Shown: positions 33,573-45,159 of the stretch, piece by piece | How the letters are laid out: each line of letters begins with the position of its first letter | Position numbering within the stretch: position 1 is the first letter of the stretch | DNA from: Anastatus disparis | Taxonomy: Eukaryota; Arthropoda; Insecta; Hymenoptera; Eupelmidae | Reading direction: 5' to 3' | Assembly (NCBI GenBank): GCA_017163975.1 | Contig: JAFFSR010000096.1 | Coordinates: 1 to 64,000 of the forward strand | Length of the DNA: 64,000 bases | Translations under genes and position numbers: made by a program | The notes under the pieces: generated by a model | Database searches by the model: none | Told to the model about the DNA's origin: nothing | The model's input: only the letters and a program-made list of their open reading frames with translations

Positions 33573-34733
33573 TTAAGTACGAACTATCGGGTGCTGATAG
33601 TTGAGGTCCTCGTATATTGCTGTAGCTTTCCGAAGTAAAGAATAGACCGATTTAGGCCAGATAGGTCCAGCAAACACCTTACCATTGTCACCAATGCCAT
33701 ACAACTTCAATGCAGTAAAGTTACGTAGTTTAGGTGACGCCTCAATTATTCTGTCTCGAACTGCATCAGATGTAAATCGACAAAGAAATGATCTAAACTC
33801 ATGCAGTTGAGAGCATTCAGGTTGATCATTCTCCATGATGATAGTTGGCAGCCACTCATGAGTTTCAAGAAGGAAGTTGGTCCCAAAATCTAGCTCTATA
33901 GCCTCAAAGATAATCTTTATTGTTTCTTTGTTGCATAACGAGACATTGGTCGGTATGCCCGAAAAAAGAATCTCATAAGAATCTCGTAATAAAGAAACAC
34001 CAGAAGGAGAACAGAAAGCAATATGACTATCTAAGCGCTCAGACAGAGCATCGTAACGCTTCTCAAGTTCCGAAAAAGAAATTTTGACCTCACCCAGTTC
34101 GGTCCTAAGAGCACTAACCTCTTCCACTAGTCTATCGTTGGTTTGCAACAATTTATTTGTTGCCTCTAGTAAATTATTTGACATATCCATTTGTTCGTCA
34201 AACTTTTTGTTGCATTCGGCTGCAAAAGCCGCAAAATATTCGGGCTAAGACATTTCAATTGAGTGGCTAGAGGCGTTAGTATGTTCAACTTTAGAAGGAG
34301 AGACTAATCAAGAGGGGCTGGAGGGAGCAACCTGTTGCAATTCAATGCCCAAAACAATACTACTTAAAGAGGAGGAGGAAAAGTCCGACTCCGAACGACA
34401 GCGCCTCCTTGGTAAAGGTTTAAGGAAGTGAAGTGGTGAAGCCGCGCTCCTTTTTTGAGAGCGCTGGTTAGATGGAGGAAAGTCAAAAGGCTGCAAAGAG
34501 GCCGAGACTATGTCCTCAGTGGCTGTCGCACGTGTACACTCGTCTGCCGGCTTTCTTTTTCTTAGTTTCTCTTTGACACAGCAAACTATGATGTTTTCGC
34601 CGAGAAACCACGAGCTATCGCAACACTTATTGTGATAGATAGAAGTGCAGTTTTTACAAAGATTTGCTGTATCTGAGCGTAAAACAGGCAATTTACAAAG
34701 AGAACAGAAAACTATACTACTACATGAGCGCAC
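33573..34733 (-). pseudogene. LINE A ORF1: PHD-like finger and coiled coil
   Basis: One reading frame of about 386 codons is interrupted only by TGA at 34310 and TAG near 34247. The N-terminus has Cys/His spacing of a PHD-type finger (FCSLCKLPV, NLCKNC, YHNKCCD; residues about 10-40), followed by a basic Ser-rich linker, a coiled coil (LLQTNDRLVEEVSALRTELG, about residue 190-240) and a C-terminal region with ILFSGIP and FLCRFTSDAVRDRII that looks like an RNA-binding RRM/CTD pair. This is an ORF1p architecture of insect LINEs: nucleic-acid binding and chaperone role in the RNP. Confidence 0.8.
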
Positions 34734-35169
34734 TAGATAACATCACACACAAAACACTTATCTCTATAGTTATACAATTAGTGAACTGATGAGAAGTAGA
34801 CAGCTGGTGGCGCGAATCTGAAGTACTCGACCAATAATTGCAGTTGCCCGATGATGTATATATCTACTTTATCAGTGCAAGATAACCCGCTGTAGATTGG
34901 TAATTGCTATCGAATGTAGTCGCCAGGAGACAAGAAGGCAGCAACCATATCCTCAAAACTTGCTTGCACTTAACCCTAAAATTGGCAGCGACACAAAAGA
35001 ATGAGATGTTTTACTAATGCAGAGCTGAACAAAATATTGATTTATATATCAATCGAAGCTCTGCAGTTTGCGCATGCAGAAAATCTGAAACAAAACGCCC
35101 GTGGGGAGACTATACAGCAAACACAGTCAAGTATATGAAGAGCTCAAAGAAAACGATGTTTGTCTACTT

Positions 35170-35216
35170 ACGAAAAGAGAGAGAGAGAGAGAGAGAGATA
35201 GATAGATAGATATATA
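35170..35216. repeat. (GA)n(GATA)n microsatellite, tail of LINE B
   Basis: GAGAGAGAGA followed by GATAGATAGATAGATATATA sits exactly at the 3' end of LINE B, read as a (TATC)n tail on the element strand. Confidence 0.8.
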
Positions 35217-35377
35217 TGTTTATTGTATGTACATTATGTTGTACAATTTTTATAAAGTTATATACAAAGTAAAAATTAAAATATAATATTGAGTAACAAA
35301 CAAAATTTAAAACAAAATCAGAAGAAAAACAATAAAAAGTTTAATAATTTGAATTGAAGTTATAATTAATTTACAAA

Positions 35378-38335
35378 TTATTGTGTTTGTGATGGCAGAG
35401 GTCTATTCTCCAAGGAGAGGTAATGCGTAAATGCTGATGATTTAAATGCATGAAGTGATGGTGAATTTCGAATTGTCTCAGGGAGCTCATTCCATAAGAA
35501 GGATGAAGTGACCAAGAATGATCCATTGTAATATTCAGTAGTAGCAGGTGGAACAGTTAAAGGCCTCACAGCACCCCTCAATGTTCTAACCGGTTGATTC
35601 CAAATATATCTAGAATAAAGATAAGAAGGAACTTTAGTTAAGAACATCTTATAAAGAAAGGAGGATGCAAAATATTTCCTTCTACTGGAGGTAGATAACC
35701 AGCCCAATTTAGAACGATAAGCAGAAATATGCTCACGTCTGCCAACACCATAAACATAACGAATACCAGAGTTGATGACTCTCTGAAGCCTCAAGTCAAG
35801 TTCAGCCGACAAATCACAATAAACGAGGCAACAATAGTCGATGAGCGGAAAAAACAAAGTCTGTATCAGATGCTTACGTAGAGCAATGTTAGTACTCTTT
35901 CGAAAGAAGTTTAACCTGTAGAGTAAAGAAAAAGATTTATTACAAACCTGAGAGATGTGCTCCTTCCAATTCAGTTTACTGTCCAACCACACCGCCAAAT
36001 TCCGAACAGTGGATTCAAACTTAATAGTAGTGCCATTAATTTGGACACCAGCAGCTTGTATAGTAGACAGCTTATTAATATAATAATAGGAGCCAATAAT
36101 TATGGCCTTAGTCTTACCGACATTCAATTGAAGGTGGTTTCTAGTAGCCCAATCAGAGATAGCAACGGCATATGCACTCATAATAGAAGAGTAAACATCC
36201 AATTTATCTAAAGGAAAATGAACATATACCTGAAGATCATCAGCATATATAAGGTATTGTATATCAGGACCAAAATCAATAGCAACATCATTTACATATA
36301 TAGAGAATAATAACGGCCCCAATACAGATCCTTGAGGAACTCCCATACTAAGAGTACGGTAATTAGATGCATTACCACCCTCGTCAATAACAGCCTGCTG
36401 TCGACCCGAGAGATAAGAGGCAAACCATCTGATAACCGTGATAGAGACATCAAGTGAAGACATTTTTCTAAGCAGAATAGTATGGCTCACGGTATCAAAT
36501 GCCTTACTGAAATCAAATAGCAAAAGTAGGGTGACATAGCGTCTATCCATATTGAGCCTAATATCATCCGTCAATCTTAACAAGGCTGTCTGTGTACTAT
36601 GCCCAGTCCTAAATCCAGCCTGCCGCGGATCCAATAGTTGTCTAGTGGACAAATATTCATACAACTGCTGATGAACAAGACGCTCAAGTACCTTTGACAG
36701 AAACGATAATAAGGAAATAGGTCGAATATCATTCATAGATTGTGGAGAAGAAACTTTATTAATGGTTTTAATAAGAGATAGCTTCCAACATGATGGGAAA
36801 AGACATTCTTTCAAAGAATCATTGAAAATGCGACACAAGAATTCACTGATCACAGGAAACGCAGTATTAATAAGAGACTGAGGAATGTCATCTGCACCTC
36901 TTGCCTGCGAAGTGAAACTACGCACAGCCTGACCAACCTGAAACAGCGACACTTCAGAGAACCTAAACATAGGTTTAAATGGTTCATCTTCAGCTAAAGT
37001 ATTTAAATAATCAACGACTGAGGTGGCCAATCTATCAGATGCTACACTGGAAAAATGCAAATTTAGTTCATCAACCGAGAAAGGGTGACAAGAAGTATTT
37101 CCACTCGAACAAATACCGAGATTACGCAGCTCCTCCCAGATTTGCCGAGAATCATTTAGCCCAGAGAGCCTGCCATAATAATAAAGGAGTTTTGAAGACT
37201 CAATGCTCTCATGAGCACGATCACGTGCAGCCCTATATGACAGCAAGTCAGAGGGTAGTCGCGAGCGTTTATAGCGTCTATAAAGACGGTCTCTATCATG
37301 AACCAAACCACGATGCTCTGCAGTGATCCATGGACGACGATTTACATTCTGTCGAACCTTTTTGATGGGCACGAATAGGGCAATAGCTTTATTCAAATGG
37401 CCATAAAGGCAATCAAGTCGAGTCTCAAGAGAGAAATCACCGCCACAGATAGAGCAATTCAGTGAGCTAAAATAGTCGAGCAATCTGGCATCATCAACAT
37501 CCTTATAGTCTCGATAGGAGAAATCATTAAGTACAGGCTTAGAGAGAGAGGACTTAACAGTGGCTGCAATAAGATCATGCCCATCTATAAATGGTACATT
37601 GGTCTTCCAATAGTCAAGCAAGGAATCATTTGCATCTACGAGGCATAAATCAAGCCAAGTATCAGATGTGGCAGTATGATGGGTTGCACCGTAAGGCACA
37701 GAGAAGAGTGCATTTTCCCTAATTAGATCCTTCAGAAACACAGAGTCATCAGAATCAACAGAAAGGTTAGTATTGAAATCGCCTAAGATGATTTTTGTAC
37801 TATAGTCGTGGATATGAGATGTCAAATCTGGTATGAAATCAGTTCCAGCTAGAAATGGTGCATGAGGTGGCCTGCAGACTACGCCAACAAAAATAGGAGA
37901 AACCACATCAGGAGATTTAACCTCACAAAAAAGATATTCAGGTAAACCTGGCTTGCCACACCAACTACCATTCGAAGAACAAAGGCGTATAGAATCTAAA
38001 GAGCAATGAACATATAGAGCAACACCACCACCTCTAGTATTACGATCCTGCCTGAAGAGCACGTAGTCATCCAGGGCAATTAGAGAGTCACAGACAATCT
38101 GACCCAGTTTTGTCTCTGCCACAGCTATTATATGAAAAAAGGAGCGAGAAGCCAAGAATAGTCTTACTATTTTAATATGGGCACGAATAGAGTTGGCATT
38201 AAAATGACAAACCCTAAGACCGTTATTAGTGGTGAAATGTTTTGTAATGGTAGATGAATCAGAATTGTTAGTAGATAATAGAGAGTTAGTCAGGAAGGGA
38301 GAAGAGTATCGACTTACCATAGTACCGCTAATCAA
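35378..38335 (-). CDS. LINE B ORF2: intact endonuclease-reverse transcriptase
   Basis: Open for 985 codons; the first ATG is at 38320 (MVSRYSSPFL). Residues about 40-270 form an APE-type endonuclease with FNANSIR, AETKLGQ, GDFNTNL, SDTWLDL and DGHDLI, so the expected Asn, Glu, Asp and Asp-His residues are present. The RT domain (about 500-780) has RPISLLSFLSKVLERLV, LLLFDFSKAFDTVSH (motif A), MGVPQGSVLGPLLFSIYVND (motif B) and YLIYADDLQVYV (motif C, YADD at about residue 698). A C-terminal region follows (LFFPLIDYCCLVYCDLSAEL), with no RNase H or CCHC end visible. No stop or frameshift, unlike the other copies. The start overlaps the ORF1 stop. Confidence 0.93.
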   Translation of the reverse strand: MISGTMVSRYSSPFLTNSLLSTNNSDSSTITKHFTTNNGLRVCHFNANSIRAHIKIVRLFLASRSFFHIIAVAETKLGQIVCDSLIALDDYVLFRQDRNTRGGGVALYVHCSLDSIRLCSSNGSWCGKPGLPEYLFCEVKSPDVVSPIFVGVVCRPPHAPFLAGTDFIPDLTSHIHDYSTKIILGDFNTNLSVDSDDSVFLKDLIRENALFSVPYGATHHTATSDTWLDLCLVDANDSLLDYWKTNVPFIDGHDLIAATVKSSLSKPVLNDFSYRDYKDVDDARLLDYFSSLNCSICGGDFSLETRLDCLYGHLNKAIALFVPIKKVRQNVNRRPWITAEHRGLVHDRDRLYRRYKRSRLPSDLLSYRAARDRAHESIESSKLLYYYGRLSGLNDSRQIWEELRNLGICSSGNTSCHPFSVDELNLHFSSVASDRLATSVVDYLNTLAEDEPFKPMFRFSEVSLFQVGQAVRSFTSQARGADDIPQSLINTAFPVISEFLCRIFNDSLKECLFPSCWKLSLIKTINKVSSPQSMNDIRPISLLSFLSKVLERLVHQQLYEYLSTRQLLDPRQAGFRTGHSTQTALLRLTDDIRLNMDRRYVTLLLLFDFSKAFDTVSHTILLRKMSSLDVSITVIRWFASYLSGRQQAVIDEGGNASNYRTLSMGVPQGSVLGPLLFSIYVNDVAIDFGPDIQYLIYADDLQVYVHFPLDKLDVYSSIMSAYAVAISDWATRNHLQLNVGKTKAIIIGSYYYINKLSTIQAAGVQINGTTIKFESTVRNLAVWLDSKLNWKEHISQVCNKSFSLLYRLNFFRKSTNIALRKHLIQTLFFPLIDYCCLVYCDLSAELDLRLQRVINSGIRYVYGVGRREHISAYRSKLGWLSTSSRRKYFASSFLYKMFLTKVPSYLYSRYIWNQPVRTLRGAVRPLTVPPATTEYYNGSFLVTSSFLWNELPETIRNSPSLHAFKSSAFTHYLSLENRPLPSQTQ

Positions 38336-38535
38336 TCTGTCTTCTTGTTGTCGGATGATGTTATCCTTGCTAAAAAAGATTGAAGGTCAGCATCAGTAGC
38401 AATGCGTACAGGCACATTATCCTTCCTCCTTCTTGCGTATATCACGCCATTTCGTACGAATGTAATAAAGTTATACTTTTTATCCTTGGCCTTTTCTAGG
38501 ACACGCAGCTTCAACTGATGTAACGTAGCAGGCAA
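38332..38535 (-). pseudogene. LINE B ORF1, C-terminal fragment
   Basis: 67 codons (LHQLKLRVLEKAKDKKYNFI, VRNGVIYARRRKDNVPVRIA) matching the basic C-terminal end of an ORF1 protein (baculovirus FP-C-terminal-like, from memory). The rest is lost by 5' truncation. Its TGA overlaps the beginning of the ORF2 frame (GATTGATT), suggesting coupled translation in the parent element. Confidence 0.65.
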
Positions 38536-38540
38536 GTACT

Positions 38541-38800
38541 CGTTGATGTTGATTTATAGCAAGCAAATACGCACTACACAAGCTAAGTATAGGAGGGAAG
38601 ACAGAAGGCACATCAGCACATCAGCGTAAAAATCGTTGTGTATATGCTGTTTGGGTATTGGGTTACCACATGAGCGTTCAGTATGTATAAAGCGCGCACT
38701 CATACGCAAATACATCTTTGACGGCCACTTAATGATTTTTATTTTAATGCGTTAATTATTGAAAACTTCCTGTATGTTTTTATTATTGATGTATTATGTA
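38541..38800. other. No gene; diverged repeat shared with 52.03 kb
   Basis: AAGTATAGGAGGGAAGACAG (about 38592) and TCGTTGTGTATATG resemble GTATAGGAGGAAAGAGAGAA (about 52042) and TCGTTGTGTGTGTATG, so both may be pieces of one old repeat. Confidence 0.4.
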
Positions 38801-39354
38801 CGTATGAGCGCTATATATATACAATATATATATATATTTATTATACTAGGGGGGGTTCCCCCCTGCTCGCACCGCTCGCCGACCCTCCGAATACACACAT
38901 TTCAAAGTAAATAGAAGAGTAGGACATAATGAAGCTAAATTTTATATTTGCGAATGTGAAAAAAGTTCAATAGAAAACATCGATACATAAAAATATAAGA
39001 TATGAAGTTATAGAATTAGAATTAATAAAAAAAAGATGGTTTAACGCGACGACCAAAGGTTCACAAGGGATCAAACTTATATATTTTTTAAATAAATTGA
39101 AAATAGAATAGTAAATAACATTAAAATTTCAAGTTATGATAGTATATAATAGTATTTAATAATAATTATGAGCGAATAATAAAAAATAGAATAATAGAAT
39201 AATAGAAAATTATAATTATAAATAGATATTTTTATCTTCATTTGTCCTAAATTTTATACATATTAAAAAGATACAAAGAAAACGCTCCCTCTCTGCATTT
39301 TTTATTTTTGGGCTTGAGACCAACATATATAAATATATAGCTGCTTTAAGAATG

Positions 39355-39850
39355 TTTTTTTTTATTGTCTCTAAAGAAGTGTACACTTTTTTTTCATTGT
39401 CGCTAAAAAAACTTACAAATTTATTTATTATTGTCGCTGAAGCATACAGATCTATTGTTTGTTGTCGCTAAAAAAATCTCATATAAGCATACAAATTTAT
39501 TGTTTGTTATCGCTAAAAGGAGCTTACAGATTAATTTGTTATTATTACTGAAATAATTTTATAGACTTATTTTTTATTGTCGCTAATAGAAGCTTACAAA
39601 TTTAAATTTCATTGTAGTTATAAAAAGCTTACATATTTATTCTTCATTGTCGCAAAAGAAGCTCGTACAGTTGCTTGATATTTTTACCAAAAAAAAGTTT
39701 AAATTATTCTAAATATTTATTTAATATGTCGTTAAATTTCATTGTCGCTAAAAGAAGCTTACAAATTTATGTTTTATTACAAGCTTACATATTTATTTTT
39801 TATTGTTGTTAAAAAAAACTTATACATTATTTTTTTTGTAGTAAATTAAT
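39355..39850. repeat. Left-arm minisatellite TTATTGTCGCTAAAAGAAGC
   Basis: About eleven diverged units of 35-50 bp, core TTATTGTCGCTAAAAGAAGC then TTACAAATTTA. The reverse-complement array is at 45160-45480 (TAAGCTTTTTTAGCGACAAC). Confidence 0.85.
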
Positions 39851-40102
39851 ATTATTTTATATTTTGTATTTTAACTATCATCAATTTGTCTTTCTGTAAC
39901 CTTGAAAAATAATCATTTTATATTGAGAACATTGTATTTATTAATGTAATAAAATAAAAATATTAAATTATTTAATTTACCTTATTTCAAATTATTTCAT
40001 TTGCTAATATAAGTTCTTCTTACTCCATGTTTTCATCATTTAATACTTTAGTAAATTCCAATCTTTTTACTTTTAATATATATGTAATACCTATAAAATT
40101 TT

Positions 40103-40107
<5 letters not shown>

Positions 40108-40156
<49 letters not shown>
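40108..40156. repeat. (TA)n microsatellite
   Basis: An uninterrupted AT/TA run of about 45 bp. Confidence 0.9.
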
Positions 40157-40158
<2 letters not shown>

Positions 40159-40379
40159 TACATGAATATTTTCATAAGTGTATATGCATATAATATATTA
40201 TTATGATTGTTTTTACTATTTTATTCTATTTTTCCAATAATTTGTAGTTTTGTTTTTCTCACCTAATTCACATATTCATTTTCTAATTTATTTAATAAAA
40301 TGTCTAATTTATATTGTCCATCCACTATTGTTCCGATATATTCTGATTAATTTTTTTTGTTTTTGTGCGAAAGAATTCT

Positions 40380-41035
40380 TTAAATACCCTTGTATTTCTG
40401 AAAAATAAAAAATTATTTATATTATTATATTTTTTTTTCAATAATATTTAATTACTTATTATTCCAGGTCTTAATTTTATTTCTTTGAAATTTATTTTAA
40501 TTGGTTTGTTATTTTTCAATGTATTGTATTCGCCTAAATGAATAATATTCGAATAATATTTTAATATTAAGTCATATATATTATTTCCTTTATTGTATCC
40601 TTTTGCTTTTGATACATTAACATTGTCTAATAATATTTTCTGGAATATTGAAAAATGTTCAATATTATATTGTAATTGATAATATTCTATATTATAAAAA
40701 TTTACTTCGTTTAATTTTAGATTTTTCTTGAATTTTTTAATGTTTTTATCATAAATATTGCATTGAATTCTGAATCTTTCAGAATCATTTATTATGAATT
40801 TCAAAATCCTGAAATCAGTTTGTTTTTGTTTGTTAACAAAAGTTTGTTCTTCGGGAATTTCTTCAATATATGCAACCAGAGATTTAATATATGTATAAAA
40901 AATATTTAAAACATATATTATATTTTTGATTTTCTTAATAAAGTTTTTAATACATACATTAATTGATCTCCTATTACAATTTTAGTTTTTAAAAATTCCG
41001 TTGACGAAAACGGTATTTTTTTTTCTTTTTCTGAA
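40380..41035 (-). pseudogene. Unrecognised decayed gene in the 7.5-kb element
   Basis: A Lys/Asn/Ile-rich frame at 40804-40448 (SERFRIQCNIYDKNIKKFKK, YYQLQYNIEHFSIFQKILLD) extends upstream in the same frame to about 40975 (SLVAYIEEIPEEQTF, VNKQKQTDFRILKF). In another frame 41035-40940 reads IPFSSTEFLKTKIVIGDQLM. Possible splice sites exist (TTTTTCAG near 40397). Composition is AT-driven and I recognise no family. LINE C's tail lands directly upstream (TTTCAGAAAAAG at about 41035), so the LINE may have interrupted this gene. It is the only candidate for an element-encoded protein here. Confidence 0.35.
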
Positions 41036-43016
41036 ATAGATAGATATAGATAGATAGATATTATTTTATTTTGTAAAAGAGTACAAAAACGTGTAATACA
41101 ATTTGTAAATATAAAAACAATAAATATTGCACAAAATGTTATAAAAAAATATAAATATATATATATACATGTAAATATTGCACAATTAATATCACAGTCA
41201 GTTACTAAATCTAATAATACTAAATAAGTAAGTCATGAACAAAAATAATTAAAAGTGATATTACAAAGTAATCATACAATACACGCAATAAAAATAAAAA
41301 TAATCATATAAATAAAAATCAGTCATACAATATCTATCAGTCACAATATTAAAATTTAAAAGAATTAAATTTAATACATAATAAAATAAAATAACAAGCG
41401 TACGCAATAGTATGAAATGCAGTGAAAAATAAAATCAAATAAAAACTCTCACTTACCAACCATTCAGCCAACACTCATACAATAAATACACTCACACCTT
41501 AAGCCTATATACAGGACGTTACAAAAATAAATTGAATAAATTAACATAAATTAATAGTGAAAAATATTAATCTAGATGGAACAAGTACCCTCTCATCGCT
41601 ACTTTGTACCTGCTGAGAGATGGAAGATGTTTAATCTCAGCAGGCAGGAAGTTCCTAAAATGCGCACCTTGAACTTGGAAGGAATTCCTGCCAACCTCAG
41701 TACGCATAAAGGGCACCATTAGATCCCTGATTTCTCCCCTAGTAGCCACCCTGGGTACACATCTAGTAAAGAGACCCATTAGATGCTCCGGAGTATTCAT
41801 GCGCACGATCTTGTACATAAATACAGCCAAAAAATACTGTCTCCTCGAATTAGTACGCAGCCAACCTAACGTGGCTTTATAAGGAGAAATATAAGCTCCT
41901 ATTCTTATACCTAATATATATCTCACACTCGAATTCTGCAGTCTTTGTATTCTTCTCTTTAAGCCCTGAGAAGCATCGAGCAAAACCACCGAACAGTAAT
42001 CGAGATGCGGAAACAGCAGAGCGATTGCAAGTTGTTTATGCAGAGCCTCGTATTGCGTTTCGTTCGTCCGTTTATATCTTCTGTAAGTAGCATCTCGCTT
42101 GCACCGCATCTGCGACAATTCTCTATTTAACCATGGTGGGTTATTCTTCGTATGCTTGAGTATTTTCACTGGTGCTAAACTATCTATGACAAAAGTAAAA
42201 TTGTCACAAATGCAGCCAAGTGCAGACTCTGGGTCGACAGTACCAGCTGTTAATGGTGGCCAATCATAGCCGGCTAGTTTCTCTAGTAATTCATTTTGAC
42301 GAATGCTTTTATAGTTTCTGTATCTAATCGACTTGTGATCCATACTGCACATATTATAAGCAATAGAAACATCAATTAAGTTGTGCCGACTATGGAAATT
42401 CGCAGGTAAGTTACGTGCGTCAAGTACATTGTCATTGTCATCTACAAGAATCAGGTCAATCCATGTGTGAGAAGATGAAGTTATATTCGTGGCACCATGC
42501 AGGACCAACTGAAACGAAAGCTTAGCTGTTAGTTTACTAAGAATCCTCGCATCACTGCTTTCTCGCAGAAGATCGGCATTCAGATTCCCCATTATAATTT
42601 TATGTGAAAAATCATGAGATAAATCTCTCAAAGAATTTAACAAATCAGAATTTTTTGTAAATGAAATGACAGAAGGACGATAAATGACAGAAACCAGCAC
42701 AGGTTCAGAGTCGCCATCCTTAATTGAACAAAAAATATATTCTGGCACTTCAGGTTTACCGCTGCTAGTTATGGTTGTGGTACTAGAAATAGCTAGTACT
42801 GCACATTTTAAATTATTTCTAACGTAGAGGGCAACCCCTCATCCATGAAGGTTTCTGTCCTGCCTAAACAACTTATAATCCTTAATCCGGATAACGTCAT
42901 CCGAGACAGTCGGTCCCAGCCAGGTTTCAGCAACTTCAAACAGACCATAAAGGGACTATCGCATAAGAGCTCGCGCACCTGTCCAATGTGAGCTCTTAAT
43001 GAGGTCACATTCAAAA
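41035..43016 (-). mobile_element. Non-LTR retrotransposon copy C, internally deleted
   Basis: A minus-strand copy of a family related to B/D, with a (TATC)n-type tail at 41036-41061 and a 5' end near 43016 (NVTSLRAHIGQVRELL). It contains endonuclease and C-terminal regions but no reverse transcriptase. Confidence 0.85.
41567..43014 (-). pseudogene. LINE C ORF2: endonuclease fused to C-terminus, RT lost
   Basis: 43014-42808 carries the endonuclease start, with a frameshift. From 42748 one frame of 393 codons runs to 41567: PEYIFCSIKDG, VSVIYRPS, IIMGNLNADL (the usual GDFN reads GNLN), SHTWIDLILVDDN, then the linker NPPWLNRELSQMRCKRDATY. At about 42030-42040 RYKRTNETQYEALH runs straight into KQLAIALLFPHLDYC, which in copy B lies about 450 residues further on. 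The whole RT domain is thus removed without a frame change. Asp to Asn in GDFN suggests a dead nuclease. Confidence 0.88.
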
Positions 43017-43795
43017 AGGAAATTATATATTTGAAAAAAGTATATGTTTTTTACAATGTGATTTTAATGTTAATATTCTTACCAACTGTATCAAAGACTT
43101 AAGATCTAAGGAAATTATATATTTGAAAAAAGTACATGTTTTCTTACAATTCTTTTCAAAAACTTGAAAAAACAACAAAATGAATTGATTAAAACAAACA
43201 TTTAGCTATATATTCATTTTTATATTCTACCGCCTATTCTACTGTTTTTTCTCTCCATGTGACCATAGAGGGGAAAAAATCCGTGGAATGGAAAGAAGAT
43301 GCTTGCGTATTAGGTCGCGTAAACATAAACATAACCTCTTTAAAATTGTAGCTCAAACAGAGCGATTTTCTACAATTTTTTTTTAAATGAATGAAGTAGA
43401 TTTGTATTTATAATTTAATTATTTTTGTTTATTTACTTTGTGTCGCGACTCACTTTTCCATTCTACAGTGGAATAGAGAATAGAATTCTATTCTTCGCAT
43501 GAAACTTGCCGAATAGCGCTGATTAGTTGTTTCTATTACGCATCCTCTATTCGGCAGTCTCTTTTCTACTCATCTGACTGCACCCTTACATCTTTCTTTT
43601 CTTTAAGGTAAATCGTATGAATGATGACATGTATTGAATTTTATGTTTAATTACAACAGTAAGCATCCATCTCCAATTTCATACTTTACCTAAATTATAT
43701 TACTTATAAATTTTATACATTTTAAGATTTATTTATATAATTTTATAATTTTAAAATTGTAAATCATTATTGTAATTAGGAAACAAATAAAAGAT
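43017..43795. other. AT-rich, short direct repeat and RT scrap
   Basis: AAGGAAATTATATATTTGAA occurs at 43015 and again at about 43108. On the minus strand near 43108-43050 the DNA reads SLDLK / FDTVGKNINIKITL in two frames, reminiscent of RT motif A of another LINE. A related piece SLDLKTAFNALGKN is on the plus strand at about 45033-45075. Confidence 0.35.
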
Positions 43796-43799
43796 TTAA

Positions 43800-44196
43800 G
43801 GGGTGTCCTCATACCGGCACAGAGATCTACCTTATCTATATTTGAATAATGCATTTTAATAAAAATTTAACTATTTTTGACTGAAATTCATAGAAGAGGC
43901 ACATTCTTAACACTCTACAGAATTTATTGTAACGCTAAAAGACAGAATGAAAGTTAAACTGAAGACAAAAATTGCATAATACGATTATTCATAACTGCAT
44001 TCAAAAGTGGATCGTAGTAAGCAGTTTTCGCCTTTATTTTTACCCTTATATTGTCTTTTAACGTCGCAATAAATTCTTTGGCATGTTAAAAATGTGCCTC
44101 TCCTACGAATTTCAGTCACGAATAGTTAAATTTTTATTAAAATTCATAATTCAAATGTAGATAAGGTAGAACTCTATGTCGGTATGAGGATTCCCC
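43800..44196. mobile_element. 397-bp MITE with TTAA target duplication
   Basis: TIRs of about 140 bp: GGGGTGTCCTCATACCGGCA at the left, GTCGGTATGAGGATTCCCC at the right end, flanked by TTAA (43796-43799, 44197-44200). TTAA duplication is the piggyBac hallmark. No coding. Confidence 0.88.
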
Positions 44197-45159
44197 TTAA
44201 CAATTTTAATATATCTTTTAGTAAAGTTTTTGAGAATTACTTGTCAATGTAAATACCGAACCTAGTAATATAATTTTTGCAAAAAAATTATTCAATATTA
44301 AAAGATGATTTAAGAAGTTTAAGCTAATTTTATTAATTACTTTTATAAAATTGTAGGAGTATTTGAAGACTGCACAAAAATTAAAATAATGATATTGTGT
44401 TTAAATACCGAAAAAAGTAGAATTAAATAAGTTTCTTGTATCCAATTCTGTTAAAACATTGTCAGTTCACGAAAAATGAATTGCATAAAATTGATGGTAA
44501 CAATGTAAATTTGAAAGTTGATTTCTATAAAAATACTTTTTTTTTTTACTTAGTTTTTCATATTTCTTTTTTATTTGTAAAAGTTAAGATGATTGAACAA
44601 AATGTCTTCCTGGAATATAACCTGTAATAATTTGTATTGATCAAGTTTTAACAGAAATAGGAATTTTAAATATATAATTTTTAATTAATTTCATCGATAA
44701 AAATATTTCAAAAGCGTAATTGGATACGAGGTTTTCTGTTTTTATAAAAATATATGTCAACAGGCAATATGACATGATATAAAAGTTTCATAATTAATTA
44801 CTAATAATTGAATAATAGTGTTTTTTTAAGAATTAAAAATCAAGTACAAAGTATTGATATTGTTGGATGAGATCAAAGAAAATATATATTGCAAAAGAAT
44901 GATAAATATTTTAAAAAGATGTAAAGTAGAATTATCATGAGATTGGAATCAAATTACAGATGTAAGATGCATAAAAATATATTTCAAATTTTTAAGAAAT
45001 ATAATTATTTGAAAATAAAATTCATATAGTTTCCTTAGATCTTAAAACAGCCTTTAATGCATTGGGTAAGAATAGTTACATTTAAATCACATTAAAAAAA
45101 ATTAAAGCAATTAAAATATTAAACAATGTGAACTAATCAACTGCTTATATTTAAAAAAA

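Larger units (their letters stand above)
30834..34990 (-). mobile_element. Non-LTR retrotransposon copy A, decayed
   Basis: A minus-strand element with ORF1 (34733-33573), ORF2 remnants (about 33480-30961), a short 3' UTR in the palindrome and a 5' UTR-like region up to about 34990. Domain set (PHD-like ORF1, APE-type endonuclease, reverse transcriptase) places it among the APE-type LINEs (CR1/Jockey-like group); the exact clade is not assignable by eye. Confidence 0.85.
35190..38540 (-). mobile_element. Non-LTR retrotransposon copy B, 5'-truncated
   Basis: The 3' end carries a (TATC)n tail (35190-35212). The element contains an intact ORF2 and only the last 67 codons of ORF1; homology stops near 38540, so the copy is 5'-truncated, as usual for target-primed insertion. 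Copy D (48.5-51.3 kb) belongs to the same family. Confidence 0.9.

Noticed and set aside
35957..37326. Plus-strand frames inside LINE B
   Set aside because: Antisense of an intact ORF2 with clear RT motifs.
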